This document shows positions 15,982 to 23,946 of a stretch of DNA of 64,000 nt, piece after piece. The DNA comes from Demequina silvatica (GTDB lineage: Bacteria > Actinomycetota > Actinomycetes > Actinomycetales > Demequinaceae). The notes below the pieces were generated by a model, which was given only the letters and a program-made list of their open reading frames with translations, was not told the origin of the DNA and made no database searches. A program made the translations under genes and the position numbers. The stretch is taken from positions 338,515-402,514 of the forward strand of contig NZ_BBMA01000003.1 in NCBI RefSeq assembly GCF_000971215.1. Direction: 5' to 3'. Numbering within the stretch: position 1 is the first letter of the stretch; each line of letters opens with the position of its first letter.

Positions 15982-16925
15982 CCACCCCGGTGAGGGACGA
16001 TGCGGCGGTCGCCGCATCGTCCCGACCCGGGGTCGCCGGTGGGGACGGGGTCGGGCGGCCCGGTACGTCACGCCGGCGCCGGGGCGGCGGCGCGCGGGGC
16101 TCACATGCCTCGAGCTCGCGCGGCGTCGCCCCGGCAGCCCCACCGCTGAGCGCGGGCGCCGGGCTGGGCCTGGGCCTCGCGGTGCTGTGGCTCAGCCTGC
16201 TAGTCCTGCTCCCGCTCGCGGCGGTCATCGCGACCGCCGCGGCGGGCGGCTGGGACGGCGTGGTGCGCGTGCTCACGCAGCCGCAGACGGTGGCCGCGAT
16301 CCGGCTCACGCTCGAGCAGGCCGCCCTGGTGACCGTGGTCAATGCGGTCATGGGCACGGCGATCGCGTGGGTGCTGGTGCGCGACCGCTTCCCGGGCAGG
16401 CGCGTGCTCGACGTGGTGATCGACGTGCCGTTCGCGCTGCCCACCGTGGTGGCCGGCCTGGTGCTGCTCGCGCTGTACGGGCCGCAGAGCCCGCTGGGCG
16501 TCGACATCGCGAACACCAAGGTCGCCGTGGCGTTCGCGCTGGCGTTCGTCACGCTGCCGTTCGTGGTCCGCACCGTGCAGCCCGTGCTCGAGACGCTGGA
16601 CCGCAGCGCCGAGGATGCGGCGCGCTCGCTGGGCGCGTCGGGCTGGACGGTGTTCCGGCGCATCGTCCTCCCCGCCCTCGCGCCGGCCATCGCCGCCGGC
16701 GCCGCCCTGTCCTTCGCACGCGGCGTCGCCGAGTACGGCTCGCTGGTGCTCATCTCCGGCAACCTCGCGATGCGCACCGAGGTCGCCTCCGTCCGCATGC
16801 TCGGCTACATCGAAGGGGGAGACATGGCCGCCGCCGCCGTGGTCGCCACGTTCCTGCTCGCCATCTCGCTCGCCGTCACGCTGGGCCTGGGGCTGTTCAA
16901 CCGCGTCGGAGGCCGCCGTGGCTAG
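15978..16925 (+). CDS. cysT: Sulfate ABC transporter permease subunit CysT
   Basis: A 315-aa permease of the sulfate importer with about six helices after an unusual Ala/Gly/Arg-rich N-terminal extension of roughly 55 residues. The ABC-contact loop is AEDAARSLGASGWTVFRRIVLP. The N-terminal extension is partly encoded by a head-to-head pair of the GGACGATGCG repeat (15994-16023). The pair makes a perfect 13-bp DNA/RNA hairpin and reads DDAAVAASS in protein, suggesting the repeat enlarged this part of the gene. Start and stop both overlap the neighbours. Confidence 0.88.
   Translation: MTTPVRDDAAVAASSRPGVAGGDGVGRPGTSRRRRGGGARGSHASSSRGVAPAAPPLSAGAGLGLGLAVLWLSLLVLLPLAAVIATAAAGGWDGVVRVLTQPQTVAAIRLTLEQAALVTVVNAVMGTAIAWVLVRDRFPGRRVLDVVIDVPFALPTVVAGLVLLALYGPQSPLGVDIANTKVAVAFALAFVTLPFVVRTVQPVLETLDRSAEDAARSLGASGWTVFRRIVLPALAPAIAAGAALSFARGVAEYGSLVLISGNLAMRTEVASVRMLGYIEGGDMAAAAVVATFLLAISLAVTLGLGLFNRVGGRRG
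15994..16023. repeat. Head-to-head GGACGATGCG pair forming a hairpin inside cysT
   Basis: GGGACGATGCGGC (15994-16006) and GCCGCATCGTCCC (16011-16023) are perfect inverted copies with a 4-nt loop (GGTC), located 5 codons after the cysT start. In mRNA this would fold tightly near the ribosome entry site of a translationally coupled gene. Confidence 0.8.
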
Positions 16926-17727
16926 GCGCGGGCCGGTGGCGCTGCGCGTGGTGGTGATCGCCTACCTGGTGCTGCTGGTCGCGTGGCCCGTGTCGCTCGT
17001 GTTCACCGGCGCGTTCGCGAACGGCCTCGCGCCCGTGATCGAGACGTTCCGCGACCCGCTGGTCCTCAACGCGCTGCGCCTCACCGCCATCGCGGCGGGC
17101 TGGGCCGTGGTGCTCAACACCGTGTTCGGCGTGGGGGTCGCGCTGCTGCTGGTGCGGCGCACGTTCCCCGGGCGGCGCCTGCTCGCCGCGCTCGTGGACC
17201 TGCCGCTCGCGGTCTCGCCCGTGGTGGTGGGGCTCGCGATCGCCCTGGTCTACGGCGCGAAGTCCGGCTGGCTGGGCGTCCCGCTCGCGAACGTGGGACT
17301 GGACGTCATCTACTCGACCCCCGGGATCGTGCTCGCGACCACGTTCATCGCGCTCCCGCTGGTGATCCGCGAGATCATCCCGGTCCTCGAGGAGGTGGGC
17401 ACCGAGCAGGAGCAGGCCGCACGGTCCCTGGGCGCGGGTCCCTGGACCACGTTCCGCCGCATCACGCTGCCCGCGATCCGGTGGGGCCTCATCTACGGCG
17501 TGGTGCTGTGCCTCGCCCGCGCCGTCGGCGAGTTCGGCGCGGTCAAGGTGGTCTCCGGCAACCTGATCGGCCGCACCCAGACCGCGACGCTCACCGTCGA
17601 GGAGCTGTACATGAACTTCGACCGGGAGGGGGCCTTCGCCGTGGCCGCCGCCCTCGCCAGCGTGTCCATCATCGCCATCGCCATCGTGGGCCTGCTGCGC
17701 GCCCGCACCGAGAGGAGGACCTCGTGA
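16918..17727 (+). CDS. cysW: Sulfate ABC transporter permease subunit CysW
   Basis: A 269-aa second permease of the sulfate importer. It has the [22 protein letters not shown] entry helix, [11 protein letters not shown], and the ATPase-contact loop [23 protein letters not shown]. The GTG start lies inside the end of cysT (8-bp overlap), and the stop overlaps the cysA GTG. With CysT it forms the membrane channel for sulfate or thiosulfate. Confidence 0.9.
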   Translation: MARRGPVALRVVVIAYLVLLVAWPVSLVFTGAFANGLAPVIETFRDPLVLNALRLTAIAAGWAVVLNTVFGVGVALLLVRRTFPGRRLLAALVDLPLAVSPVVVGLAIALVYGAKSGWLGVPLANVGLDVIYSTPGIVLATTFIALPLVIREIIPVLEEVGTEQEQAARSLGAGPWTTFRRITLPAIRWGLIYGVVLCLARAVGEFGAVKVVSGNLIGRTQTATLTVEELYMNFDREGAFAVAAALASVSIIAIAIVGLLRARTERRTS

Positions 17728-18770
17728 GCATCGAGATCCGTGACGTCACCAAGACCTTCGGGTCCTTCACCGCGCTCGACGACGTCTCCGTCGCGATCCG
17801 CCCCGGCTCGCTCACCGCGCTGCTCGGCCCGTCCGGAGGCGGCAAGTCGACCCTGCTGCGCATCATCGCCGGCCTCGAGACCGCGGACTCCGGCGTGGTC
17901 ACCATCGACGGCGCCGACGCGACGCGGCTGCCGCCGCAGAAGCGCGGCGTGGGGTTCGTGTTCCAGCACTACGCGGCGTTCCCGCACATGTCCGTCGCGC
18001 GGAACATCGCGTTCGGGCTGGAGATCCGCAAGCGTCCCAAGGAGGAGGTCCGCGCCCGCGTCGACGAGCTGCTGCGCCTGGTCCACCTCGAGCAGTTCGG
18101 CGACCGCATGCCGTCGCAGCTGTCGGGCGGCCAGCGCCAGCGCATGGCGCTCGCCCGCGCGCTCGCGGTCGAGCCGTCCGTGCTGCTGCTCGACGAGCCG
18201 TTCGGCGCGCTCGACGCCAAGGTCCGCAAGGAGCTGCGCGACTGGCTGCGCCGCCTCCACGACGAGGTCCACGTCACCACCGTCTTCGTCACCCACGACC
18301 AGGAGGAGGCGCTCGAGGTCGCCGACGAGATCGTGGTGATCAGCCAGGGCCGCGTCGAGCAGACCGGCTCGCCCGACGCCCTCTACGACCGCCCCGCCAA
18401 CTCGTTCGTCATGTCGTTCCTGGGCCCCGTCACCCAGCTGGACGGCCGGCTGGTGCGCCCGCACGACATCGAGGTGCTCGGCATCGAGGTGCGCGACGCC
18501 GTCGCCGGCGTGGTCGCGGACGTCCAGCGGGTGGGCAACGAGGCGCGCGTGCGCGTCGGGGTGGGCGGCGCCCCGCCCGTGGCCGTGGTGCTCACCCGCG
18601 CCGAGCTGCGCGCGCTGGGCGCGCGGGTCGGGGACACCGTCTGGCTGCGGCTCGCCGCCGGCGCGGCGACCCTGCCGGTGGACGATGCGGCGCTCGCCGG
18701 ATCCCACCCGGCCGCCGGGGTGGGGGAGGTAGGTCGCGCGCTCGCCGGCGCATCGTCCCCCCGCGGGTAG
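17724..18770 (+). CDS. cysA: Sulfate ABC transporter ATP-binding protein
   Basis: A 348-aa ATPase of the sulfate importer. Walker A is GPSGGGKST (about residues 35-43), signature LSGGQRQRM, Walker [13 protein letters not shown] and switch FVTHDQEEA. The C-terminal third is a TOBE-like regulatory domain (VRPHDIEVL onward). It ends in a low-complexity tail encoded by two inverted GGACGATGCG copies about 60 bp apart. Its TAG stop forms the first three bases of the TAGGGT box that precedes the Rrf2 regulator gene. Confidence 0.92.
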   Translation: MSIEIRDVTKTFGSFTALDDVSVAIRPGSLTALLGPSGGGKSTLLRIIAGLETADSGVVTIDGADATRLPPQKRGVGFVFQHYAAFPHMSVARNIAFGLEIRKRPKEEVRARVDELLRLVHLEQFGDRMPSQLSGGQRQRMALARALAVEPSVLLLDEPFGALDAKVRKELRDWLRRLHDEVHVTTVFVTHDQEEALEVADEIVVISQGRVEQTGSPDALYDRPANSFVMSFLGPVTQLDGRLVRPHDIEVLGIEVRDAVAGVVADVQRVGNEARVRVGVGGAPPVAVVLTRAELRALGARVGDTVWLRLAAGAATLPVDDAALAGSHPAAGVGEVGRALAGASSPRG

Positions 18771-18779
18771 GGTGGCCGC

Positions 18780-19283
18780 ATGCACGTGACCGCCAAGGGA
18801 GACTATGCCGTGCGGGCCGTGGTGGGCCTCGCGGAGGCGTACCCGGCGCGCGTGCCGGTCGCGGTGCTCGCGGAGCGCTTCGAGATGCCCCGCAAGTTCC
18901 TCGAGACGGCGCTCGCGGACCTGCGGCGCGCCGGGATCGTGCAGTCGATGCGCGGGCCCGAGGGCGGCTACGTCCTGCACCGGCCGCCGTCCGAGATCAC
19001 CGTGGGCGAGGTGGTGCGCGCGATCGACGGCCCGCTCGCGGACGTGCACGGGCTGCGCCCTCACGAGGTGGTCTACCCCGACGGGCTCCAGCACATGCAG
19101 GAGGTGTGGGTCGCGGCGCGTGCCGCGGTGCGGATGGTGTTCGACGAGGTGACGGTGGACCAGCTGGTCACGGGCGCCTTCCCGGACCAGATCCGCGACC
19201 TGTTCCTTCACGACCAGGCCTGGGAGCCGCGCTCCGGTCCGCAGACGCCCACGCTGCCGAGCGGGACGCCGCCCGCGTCCTAA
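18780..19283 (+). CDS. Rrf2-family transcriptional regulator
   Basis: A 167-aa winged-helix regulator of the Rrf2 family. It begins MHVTAKGDYAVRAVVGLAEAY and has the recognition region LAERFEMPRKFLETALADLRRAGIVQS plus the RGPEGGYVLHRPPSEITVGEVVRAIDG wing/linker. No cysteine triad is present, so it is CymR-like rather than IscR-like and probably senses a ligand or partner protein. It is the last gene of the sulfate uptake operon, with its own leaderless-type box (TAGGGT 18768-18773, 6 nt before the ATG). A matching inverted repeat lies at the operon promoter. Confidence 0.85.
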   Translation: MHVTAKGDYAVRAVVGLAEAYPARVPVAVLAERFEMPRKFLETALADLRRAGIVQSMRGPEGGYVLHRPPSEITVGEVVRAIDGPLADVHGLRPHEVVYPDGLQHMQEVWVAARAAVRMVFDEVTVDQLVTGAFPDQIRDLFLHDQAWEPRSGPQTPTLPSGTPPAS

Positions 19284-19304
19284 CCTTCGCGGACCGGTGC
19301 GCGC

Positions 19305-20561
19305 CTACGCGTCGCGCAGCAGCGGCTGCGTCATGCAGTGCGCGCCGCCGCGGCCGCGGCCCAGCTCCGCGCCCACGATCTCGATGACCTCGACGCCGGC
19401 GTTGCGGAGCTCGTCGTTGGTCTGGGTGTTGCGGTCGTACGCGACCACCACGCCGGGCTCGAGGGCGAGCAGGTTGTTGCCCGAGTCCCACTGCTGGCGC
19501 TCGGAGGCGTAGCGGTCCCCGCCGGTCGCGATGACGCGCAGGTCAACGCCGAGCGCGTCGCCCACCACGTCGACGAACGGCCGCTCCTCGCGACGCACGT
19601 CGAGCATCACGGGCGCGGGCGCCTCGCGGATCACGAACGTCTCGATCTCGTCGATGATGCCGGGGAAGACGGTGCACAGGTCGCGGTCAGCGAGCGTGAA
19701 CACGGTGTCGAGGTGCATCGCCGAGCGCAGCCGTGGCAGCTTCGCGACGATCACCTGCTGCGCGCCCTCCGCGAGGAACAGCTCCATCGCGAGCTGCGTG
19801 ATGGCCTGCCGGCTGGACCGCTCGGACATGCCCACCAGGACGGTGCCGTTGCCGATCGGCATGACGTCGCCGCCCTCGAGCGTCGCGAGGCCGTGGTCGA
19901 ACTCCGGGTCGCCCCACCACACGTTGACCGCGTCGCCGAACTCGGGATGGAAGCCATACACGGCCTTCATGAGCAGCGTCTCGGCGTGGCGGGCGGACCA
20001 GAACAGCGGGTTGAGCGTGACGCCGCCGTAGACCCACGAGGTGGTGTCGCGCGTGAAGAGCGTGTTGGGCAGCGGCGGCAGCAGGTAGTCGCGCATGCCG
20101 GACTCCTCGCGCACCAGCTGGATGCCGGGCGGGGAGAAGTCGCGCGGGAGGTCGAGGGTCGAGAGTCCGCCGATGATGTGGCGCGCGAGCTCGTCCGACG
20201 GGAGATCGTCGAGGTAGGCGCGGATGTCGACGGCGAGTCCCATCCCGACCTCGTCGGGCGTGACCTTGCGGTCCAGCAGCCATGCGCGGGCGTGGGGGAT
20301 CGCGAGCGTCTCCGCGAGCAGGGTGTGGAGCTCCATCACCTGGATGTCGCGGTCGCGCATCAGCTGCACGAACTCCGCGTGATCGCGCTCCGCGTTCTCG
20401 ACCCACATGACGTCGTCGAACAGCAGGTCCTGGCAGTTGGACGGCGTGAGCCGGTGGTGCGCGAGCCCGGGGGAGCACACCAGCACCTTCTGCAGCCGGC
20501 CCACCTCCGAGTGGACGCCGTACTCGGGCAGCGTGATCGCCGGGGCCTGCATCTCCGTCAT
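19305..20561 (-). CDS. arcA: Arginine deiminase
   Basis: A 418-aa arginine deiminase converting arginine to citrulline and ammonia in the cytosol. Family motifs are present in order: [12 protein letters not shown] near the N-terminus, [48 protein letters not shown], and the catalytic cysteine Cys409 in [10 protein letters not shown]. No arcB, arcC or arcD gene accompanies it, so a complete ADI energy pathway is not shown here. It is convergent with the Rrf2 gene, 21 bp away. A possible -10 (TAGGTT) lies about 35 bp before the start. Confidence 0.93.
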   Translation of the reverse strand: MTEMQAPAITLPEYGVHSEVGRLQKVLVCSPGLAHHRLTPSNCQDLLFDDVMWVENAERDHAEFVQLMRDRDIQVMELHTLLAETLAIPHARAWLLDRKVTPDEVGMGLAVDIRAYLDDLPSDELARHIIGGLSTLDLPRDFSPPGIQLVREESGMRDYLLPPLPNTLFTRDTTSWVYGGVTLNPLFWSARHAETLLMKAVYGFHPEFGDAVNVWWGDPEFDHGLATLEGGDVMPIGNGTVLVGMSERSSRQAITQLAMELFLAEGAQQVIVAKLPRLRSAMHLDTVFTLADRDLCTVFPGIIDEIETFVIREAPAPVMLDVRREERPFVDVVGDALGVDLRVIATGGDRYASERQQWDSGNNLLALEPGVVVAYDRNTQTNDELRNAGVEVIEIVGAELGRGRGGAHCMTQPLLRDA

Positions 20562-20609
20562 GGTGGGGTTCGCGCCTTCCTCACGGGTGATTCGAACCTA
20601 GCAGGGGCG

Positions 20610-20885
20610 TCAGTCGGACGATGCGTCGGCCGGGTCGGTCTCCGGCGTCACCCCGAGCGCCGCCTCGATCCGCGCGAGGGCGGTCGCCTGGTTGCGCGCC
20701 ATGCGCTCGAGCATGAGGACCACCACGAGCAGGGGCACCTGCGTGACGGCGCTGATGAAGAAGGTCGGGATGAAGGTGGTGTCGGCGTCGACGTCGGCCT
20801 GGCTGGCCGCGACGAACGCGACCACGAAGGCCGAGCCGAGGATCCAGACGATGAAGAACGCGCGGTACGTGCGGAGGTTGTCCAT
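20610..20885 (-). CDS. Small two-helix membrane protein
   Basis: A 91-aa protein starting MDNLRTYRAFFIVWILGSAF with two membrane helices (about 8-26 and 38-58) and an acidic cytoplasmic tail. The tail is partly encoded by a GGACGATGCG repeat overlapping the last codons (ASSD). The start ATG at 20885 gives a compact protein whose two helices fit the hydrophobicity pattern. No family recognised. It lies upstream of arcA on the same strand, but the spacing gives no clear link. Confidence 0.55.
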   Translation of the reverse strand: MDNLRTYRAFFIVWILGSAFVVAFVAASQADVDADTTFIPTFFISAVTQVPLLVVVLMLERMARNQATALARIEAALGVTPETDPADASSD

Positions 20886-20953
20886 GCGCTCATCCTGGCG
20901 CGGGCGACGGGCCAGGTAAACCCTGGGATCGCGGGTTGCCGTCAGGCGGCGGA

Positions 20954-21406
20954 TCAGGCGGCGGGCGCCGGCGCGAGGCGCGGCGTGTGCTCGCGCAGCA
21001 CGCGCGCCCCCACGGCCGCGCCGAAGTCGGCGGCGTCCGCGTCGACCAGCGCGGTGCACAGCCGCTCGAGCTCGCGGTCGACCAGGTCCGCGAAAGCGGG
21101 GTGCGCGAGGAAGCGGTCGGCGAGCACGCGTGCGGCGGAGGCGTCGCCCAGGCCGGCGCGGCTGCCGATCGCCACGTCCAGGGCCCAGTCCACGACCGCG
21201 AGGCGGGCCGTCGACGGGTCGTAGCAGACGTAGGCGTGGCTGCACGGGGTGGAGGGGGCGTCGTAGTTGTCGACGATCTCCTGGAAGGCCAGGTAGGTCG
21301 CGAACGCGTCGACGTCGAGCGCATCACGCAGCGCCGCCGCGAAGGCGGCGTCGTCGGCGCGCTCCAGCGAGGCGAGGATGTCGGTGACGGAGGCGGTGGT
21401 GTCCAT
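20954..21406 (-). CDS. CotH-kinase-like C-terminal fragment
   Basis: A 150-aa protein resembling only the last part of CotH-type spore-coat/secreted kinases: FATYLAFQEIVDNYD, then AYVCYDPSTARLAVVDWALDVAIGS, which matches the family pattern of a Tyr-rich strand followed by a W.LD.A.G metal-binding motif. Full CotH proteins are several hundred residues long and the N-terminal ATP-binding half is missing. It may be a degenerate remnant or a compact stand-alone derivative. An earlier in-frame ATG at 21415 is possible. No signal peptide seen. Confidence 0.5.
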   Translation of the reverse strand: MDTTASVTDILASLERADDAAFAAALRDALDVDAFATYLAFQEIVDNYDAPSTPCSHAYVCYDPSTARLAVVDWALDVAIGSRAGLGDASAARVLADRFLAHPAFADLVDRELERLCTALVDADAADFGAAVGARVLREHTPRLAPAPAA

Positions 21407-21487
21407 GCCCCTCATCCCATCAACGGACCCTGAGAGCCGCCTGAGAGCGGGCCGGGCGTTGCCGGGGAGCGGGAGCGGAGCCGGCGC

Positions 21488-21718
21488 TCAGCGGTACCCC
21501 ATCGCGCGACGCGCGTTCACGTTGCGCACCTGCGACGGGATGGTGAAGAGGTCGACGATCCAGCCGATGAGGAAGAGTCCGCCCGTGAGCAGCCACAGGA
21601 TCCCGCGGCCGATCTTCCCCATGTAGAAGTGGTGCACGCCGAACACCCCGAGGAAGAACCACAGGATGTAGGTGATCGCGGTGTCCTTGGGCGGGAGCAT
21701 CGGTGCCGGGACGGTCAT
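21488..21718 (-). CDS. TM2 domain-containing protein
   Basis: A 76-aa membrane protein made of one TM2 domain: two helices (ITYILWFFLGVFGVHHFYMGK and GILWLLTGGLFLIGWIVDLF) joined by a short G-R-G loop. The HHFY motif and the acidic residue before LF are typical. The role of TM2 proteins in bacteria is not defined. The C-terminus (IPSQVRNVNARRAMGYR) is basic. An AGGAG-like sequence (CTCCTGGAGCCCACC on the coding strand) precedes the ATG. Confidence 0.8.
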   Translation of the reverse strand: MTVPAPMLPPKDTAITYILWFFLGVFGVHHFYMGKIGRGILWLLTGGLFLIGWIVDLFTIPSQVRNVNARRAMGYR

Positions 21719-21809
21719 GGTGGGCTCCAGGAGAGGCGGTGGGGGACCACTGTCGAGCCTAGTTGGCGGCGACGCGCCGCGACATGGGGGAGGACCCGGA
21801 GACGCGAAG

Positions 21810-21838
21810 ACCCCCGCCGCCTCATGGGCGACGGGGGT
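21810..21838 (-). terminator. Terminator hairpin downstream of the CsoR-box gene
   Basis: On the reverse strand ACCCCCGTCGCC pairs with GGCGGCGGGGGT (one G-T wobble, 5-nt loop), 46 bp after the stop of the small Cys-rich gene at 21884-22057, and is followed by CTTCG. Confidence 0.6.
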
Positions 21839-21883
21839 TCCTCCCCGGAGGGGCTGCCGGCGACGGGAGCCGGCCTCGCGCGA

Positions 21884-22057
21884 TCAGCGCGAGAAGATCG
21901 AGCCGAAGATCGAGCCGAACGAGCTCGAGCCCGAGCCGCCCTGGTCGCAGCTGCAGCGCTGGTCCTGGGGGACGCCGGCGAGGGCCTGGTCGACGTGCTG
22001 GCCGCAGCCGGTCCACGTGGGCTTGCCGCACTGGCGGCAGGTGATCCGAGAGCACAT
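21884..22057 (-). CDS. Small cysteine-rich (zinc-ribbon-like) protein under a CsoR-type operator
   Basis: A 57-aa protein with MCSRITCRQCGKPTWTGCGQH at the N-terminus and CSC at about residues 35-37, giving CxxC plus further Cys/His that could bind a metal. The C-terminal third is a Gly/Ser/Phe repeat (FGSIFGSIF). The ATG has a good Shine-Dalgarno sequence (AGGAGAAACCCCT). I recall similar small proteins as uncharacterised in actinobacteria. The promoter holds a CsoR/CstR-type palindrome, so a role in copper or reactive-sulfur handling is a reasonable inference. Confidence 0.65.
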   Translation of the reverse strand: MCSRITCRQCGKPTWTGCGQHVDQALAGVPQDQRCSCDQGGSGSSSFGSIFGSIFSR

Positions 22058-22095
22058 AGGGGTTTCTCCTGACGTAGGGTCGCTTTCCGCGATCC

Positions 22096-22125
22096 AGTAT
22101 GCATACCCCTGGGGGTATATGTCAA
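22096..22125 (-). promoter_or_regulatory. TTGACA promoter with CsoR/CstR-type operator in the spacer
   Basis: On the reverse strand TTGACA (22125-22120) and CATACT (22101-22096) are 18 bp apart. The spacer contains the palindrome ATACCCCCAGGGGTAT (22118-22103), which fills 16 of its bases. This is the same layout as at 2152-2179 before the sulfide:quinone reductase, so the two loci probably share one repressor. The GNAT gene on the other strand has a separate box (22139-22144). Confidence 0.65.
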
Positions 22126-22151
22126 CACAGGTTGTTGGTAGCGTCGGGGCC

Positions 22152-22691
22152 ATGGCAGACACCGCGACGGAGCAGCAGGACACGCCGGTCGGGCGGATCG
22201 TGATGCAGGCGCCCGTGGCCGCGATCCTCGCGGCCGCCACCCCATGGTCGCACGTGCGCGCGATGGTCCCCGAGGACATCCCGTGGCTCGCGGCCGCCGT
22301 GTGGGACGCGTACCCCCACCGCGGGCCGTACCAGCCCACGTGGGACGAGGTGGTCGCCGAGACCCAGGGCATGTTCAAGAACGAGGCGGGCGACTTCATG
22401 CCCGTCGCCTCTCCGGTGGGCCTCACCGAGGACGGCTCGATCGCGGGCACCGTGACCGTGGTCCAGCGGTGCACCCTGCGCGACGACCTCCCCGACAGTG
22501 CCTACGTCCTCGACTGCATCACCCTGCCCGACCACAGGCGAAGGGGGGTGGCGGCGGGACTGCTCGCCGCATCGTCCCGTGCGCTCAAGGCGGTGGGGGA
22601 GACCCACCTCGCGCTCACGGTCGACGTCGACAACGCGCCCGCGAGGGCGCTGTACGGGAAGCTGGGATTCGTGGAGCTCATGCGCCGCTAG
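22152..22691 (+). CDS. GNAT-family N-acetyltransferase
   Basis: A 179-aa GNAT protein. The acetyl-CoA P-loop is DHRRRGVAAGLL (about residues 131-142), preceded by the beta strand SAYVLDCITLP and followed by LALTVDVDNAPARALYGKLGF, the usual C-terminal motif B. The substrate is unknown. TAGCGT (22139-22144) lies 7 nt before the ATG, so a leaderless message is likely. Its TAG stop is the first half of the box of the next gene. A CGCATCGTCC repeat is read in frame as AASSR right after the P-loop. Confidence 0.82.
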   Translation: MADTATEQQDTPVGRIVMQAPVAAILAAATPWSHVRAMVPEDIPWLAAAVWDAYPHRGPYQPTWDEVVAETQGMFKNEAGDFMPVASPVGLTEDGSIAGTVTVVQRCTLRDDLPDSAYVLDCITLPDHRRRGVAAGLLAASSRALKAVGETHLALTVDVDNAPARALYGKLGFVELMRR

Positions 22692-22700
22692 CGTGGACCC

Positions 22701-23090
22701 ATGGGATTCCTGTCGAAGGTGTTCGGCGGCCGCAAGCGCGTCGAGCCGCACGGCCTGTGGGCCGAGGATCAGGAGCAGCTCGACGCGCTCGCCGCGCGCG
22801 GCGGCGATCCTGCGGGGCCGAGGGAGTCGGAGTTCTTCATCTCGTTCGGCTCGGACGTGAAGGCGAAGGCCGCCGCCGATGAGCTCCGCTCGCAGCGCGT
22901 CATCCACGAGCTGGTCGAGCCCAGCCACGACATCCCCGAGTGGATGCTGTTCGTGCGCGCGTATCGGACGCCGCTGCTGCCCGACTTCCTGCGCGAGCGC
23001 GTGGACCTGTGCGAGGACATCGCGTCCCGCTACGGCGGCGAGTACGAGGGCTGGGCCGGCCTCCTCACCGACGAGGAGAAGGGCCTGTAG
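22701..23090 (+). CDS. RraB-like (RNase E inhibitor family) protein
   Basis: A 129-aa protein resembling the RraB family: an acidic N-terminal helix (EDQEQLDALAARGGDPAGPR), the strand SEFFISFGSDVKAKAAADEL, and the terminal signature YGGEYEGWAGLL, close to the GG.YDGW motif of the family. In gammaproteobacteria RraB inhibits RNase E; whether that holds in actinobacteria is untested. TAGCGT (22689-22694) with a 6-nt gap precedes the ATG and overlaps the upstream stop codon. It overlaps the next GNAT gene by one base. Confidence 0.65.
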   Translation: MGFLSKVFGGRKRVEPHGLWAEDQEQLDALAARGGDPAGPRESEFFISFGSDVKAKAAADELRSQRVIHELVEPSHDIPEWMLFVRAYRTPLLPDFLRERVDLCEDIASRYGGEYEGWAGLLTDEEKGL

Positions 23091-23596
23091 TGGGCTACCG
23101 GCTGCGGCGCTGGACGGACGCGGACCTGCCCGTGCTGGTCGCGGCCAACGCGCCCGCGATGATGGAGCACCTCGCCGGGCCGGAGACGCCGGCGCGCGTC
23201 GCGCGCCGCCACGAGCAGTACATCCGCGGCTGGGACGCCGGGCGGCCCCGCATGTTCACCATCCGGGGGGACGATGCGCCGGTCGCGTTGGGCTCGATCG
23301 GCTGGTGGGAGTCGGAGTGGGCGGGCACGCCCTGCCTCGAGACCGGGTGGATGGTGCTGCCCGAGCACCAACGGCGCGGGGTCGCGAGCGCGGGGGTCCG
23401 GCTGATCATCGAGGACGCGCGCGACCACGGCACGCAGCCGCTGCTCATGGCGTGCCCCAACGTCGACAACGCCGCGTCCAACGCCCTGTGCCGGACCGTC
23501 GGCTTCGAGCTGCGTGGAGAGCTCGAGGACGAGTACCGCGGGGTGCCCATGACGCTCAACGTGTGGACCTACGACCTGCGCCTGGAGGCGTCATGA
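23090..23596 (+). CDS. GNAT-family N-acetyltransferase
   Basis: A 168-aa acetyltransferase with a GTG start that shares its G with the previous TAG stop. It begins GYRLRRWTDADLPVLVAANAPAM, the usual substrate-side helix, and carries GWMVLPEHQRRGVASAGV, the acetyl-CoA pyrophosphate loop, then NVDNAASNALCRTVGFELRG. It resembles RimJ/RimL-type members more than the GNAT 400 bp upstream. Substrate unknown. Both ends overlap neighbours, so it is translated as part of an operon with the RraB-like and membrane-protein genes. Confidence 0.8.
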   Translation: MGYRLRRWTDADLPVLVAANAPAMMEHLAGPETPARVARRHEQYIRGWDAGRPRMFTIRGDDAPVALGSIGWWESEWAGTPCLETGWMVLPEHQRRGVASAGVRLIIEDARDHGTQPLLMACPNVDNAASNALCRTVGFELRGELEDEYRGVPMTLNVWTYDLRLEAS

Positions 23597-23940
23597 CCGC
23601 CGCGATGACCGGGCCGGACGGCACGCCGCTGCCCGCCCACGCCGTCCGCAAACTCGAGAACCGGGCGTGGCGCTGGAAGACCTCCTGGTGGATCCTGCCG
23701 CCGCTCGTGTCGCTCGGGGTGTTGTGCTGGGTCGGGTTCTTCTGGGCCGGCATCAAGACGGCGAAGCCCCTGTACTACGTCTCGGGCGGGATCTGGCTGG
23801 TGATCTCGCTGCTGGTGATCATCCTGCCGCCTGGCGGTCACACGGCGATCATCGCGATGGCGTGCTTCTCGCTCGCGACGGCGCAGGCGGTGGTGATGAA
23901 TCGGCGGTACCTGATCGACCGGGCCGTGCTGGACCTGTAG
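23593..23940 (+). CDS. Small membrane protein
   Basis: A 115-aa protein with three hydrophobic segments (about 33-55, 60-80 and 82-100) after a polar N-terminus (MTAAMTGPDGTPLPAHAVRKLENRAWRWK). The ATG overlaps the preceding GNAT stop by 4 bp, so it is the last gene of that operon. No family recognised; the tryptophan-rich start of the first helix (WRWKTSWWILPPL) suggests interfacial anchoring. It is convergent with the MFS gene, 6 bp away. Confidence 0.6.
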   Translation: MTAAMTGPDGTPLPAHAVRKLENRAWRWKTSWWILPPLVSLGVLCWVGFFWAGIKTAKPLYYVSGGIWLVISLLVIILPPGGHTAIIAMACFSLATAQAVVMNRRYLIDRAVLDL

Positions 23941-23946
23941 GGGTGC

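Noticed and set aside
17493..19211. A 572-codon open frame on the - strand
   Set aside because: It is antisense to cysA and the Rrf2 gene and has no recognisable protein features.
21425..21450. Two CTGAGAG sequences resembling a TPP-riboswitch piece
   Set aside because: The other conserved TPP elements are missing and no thiamine gene is near.
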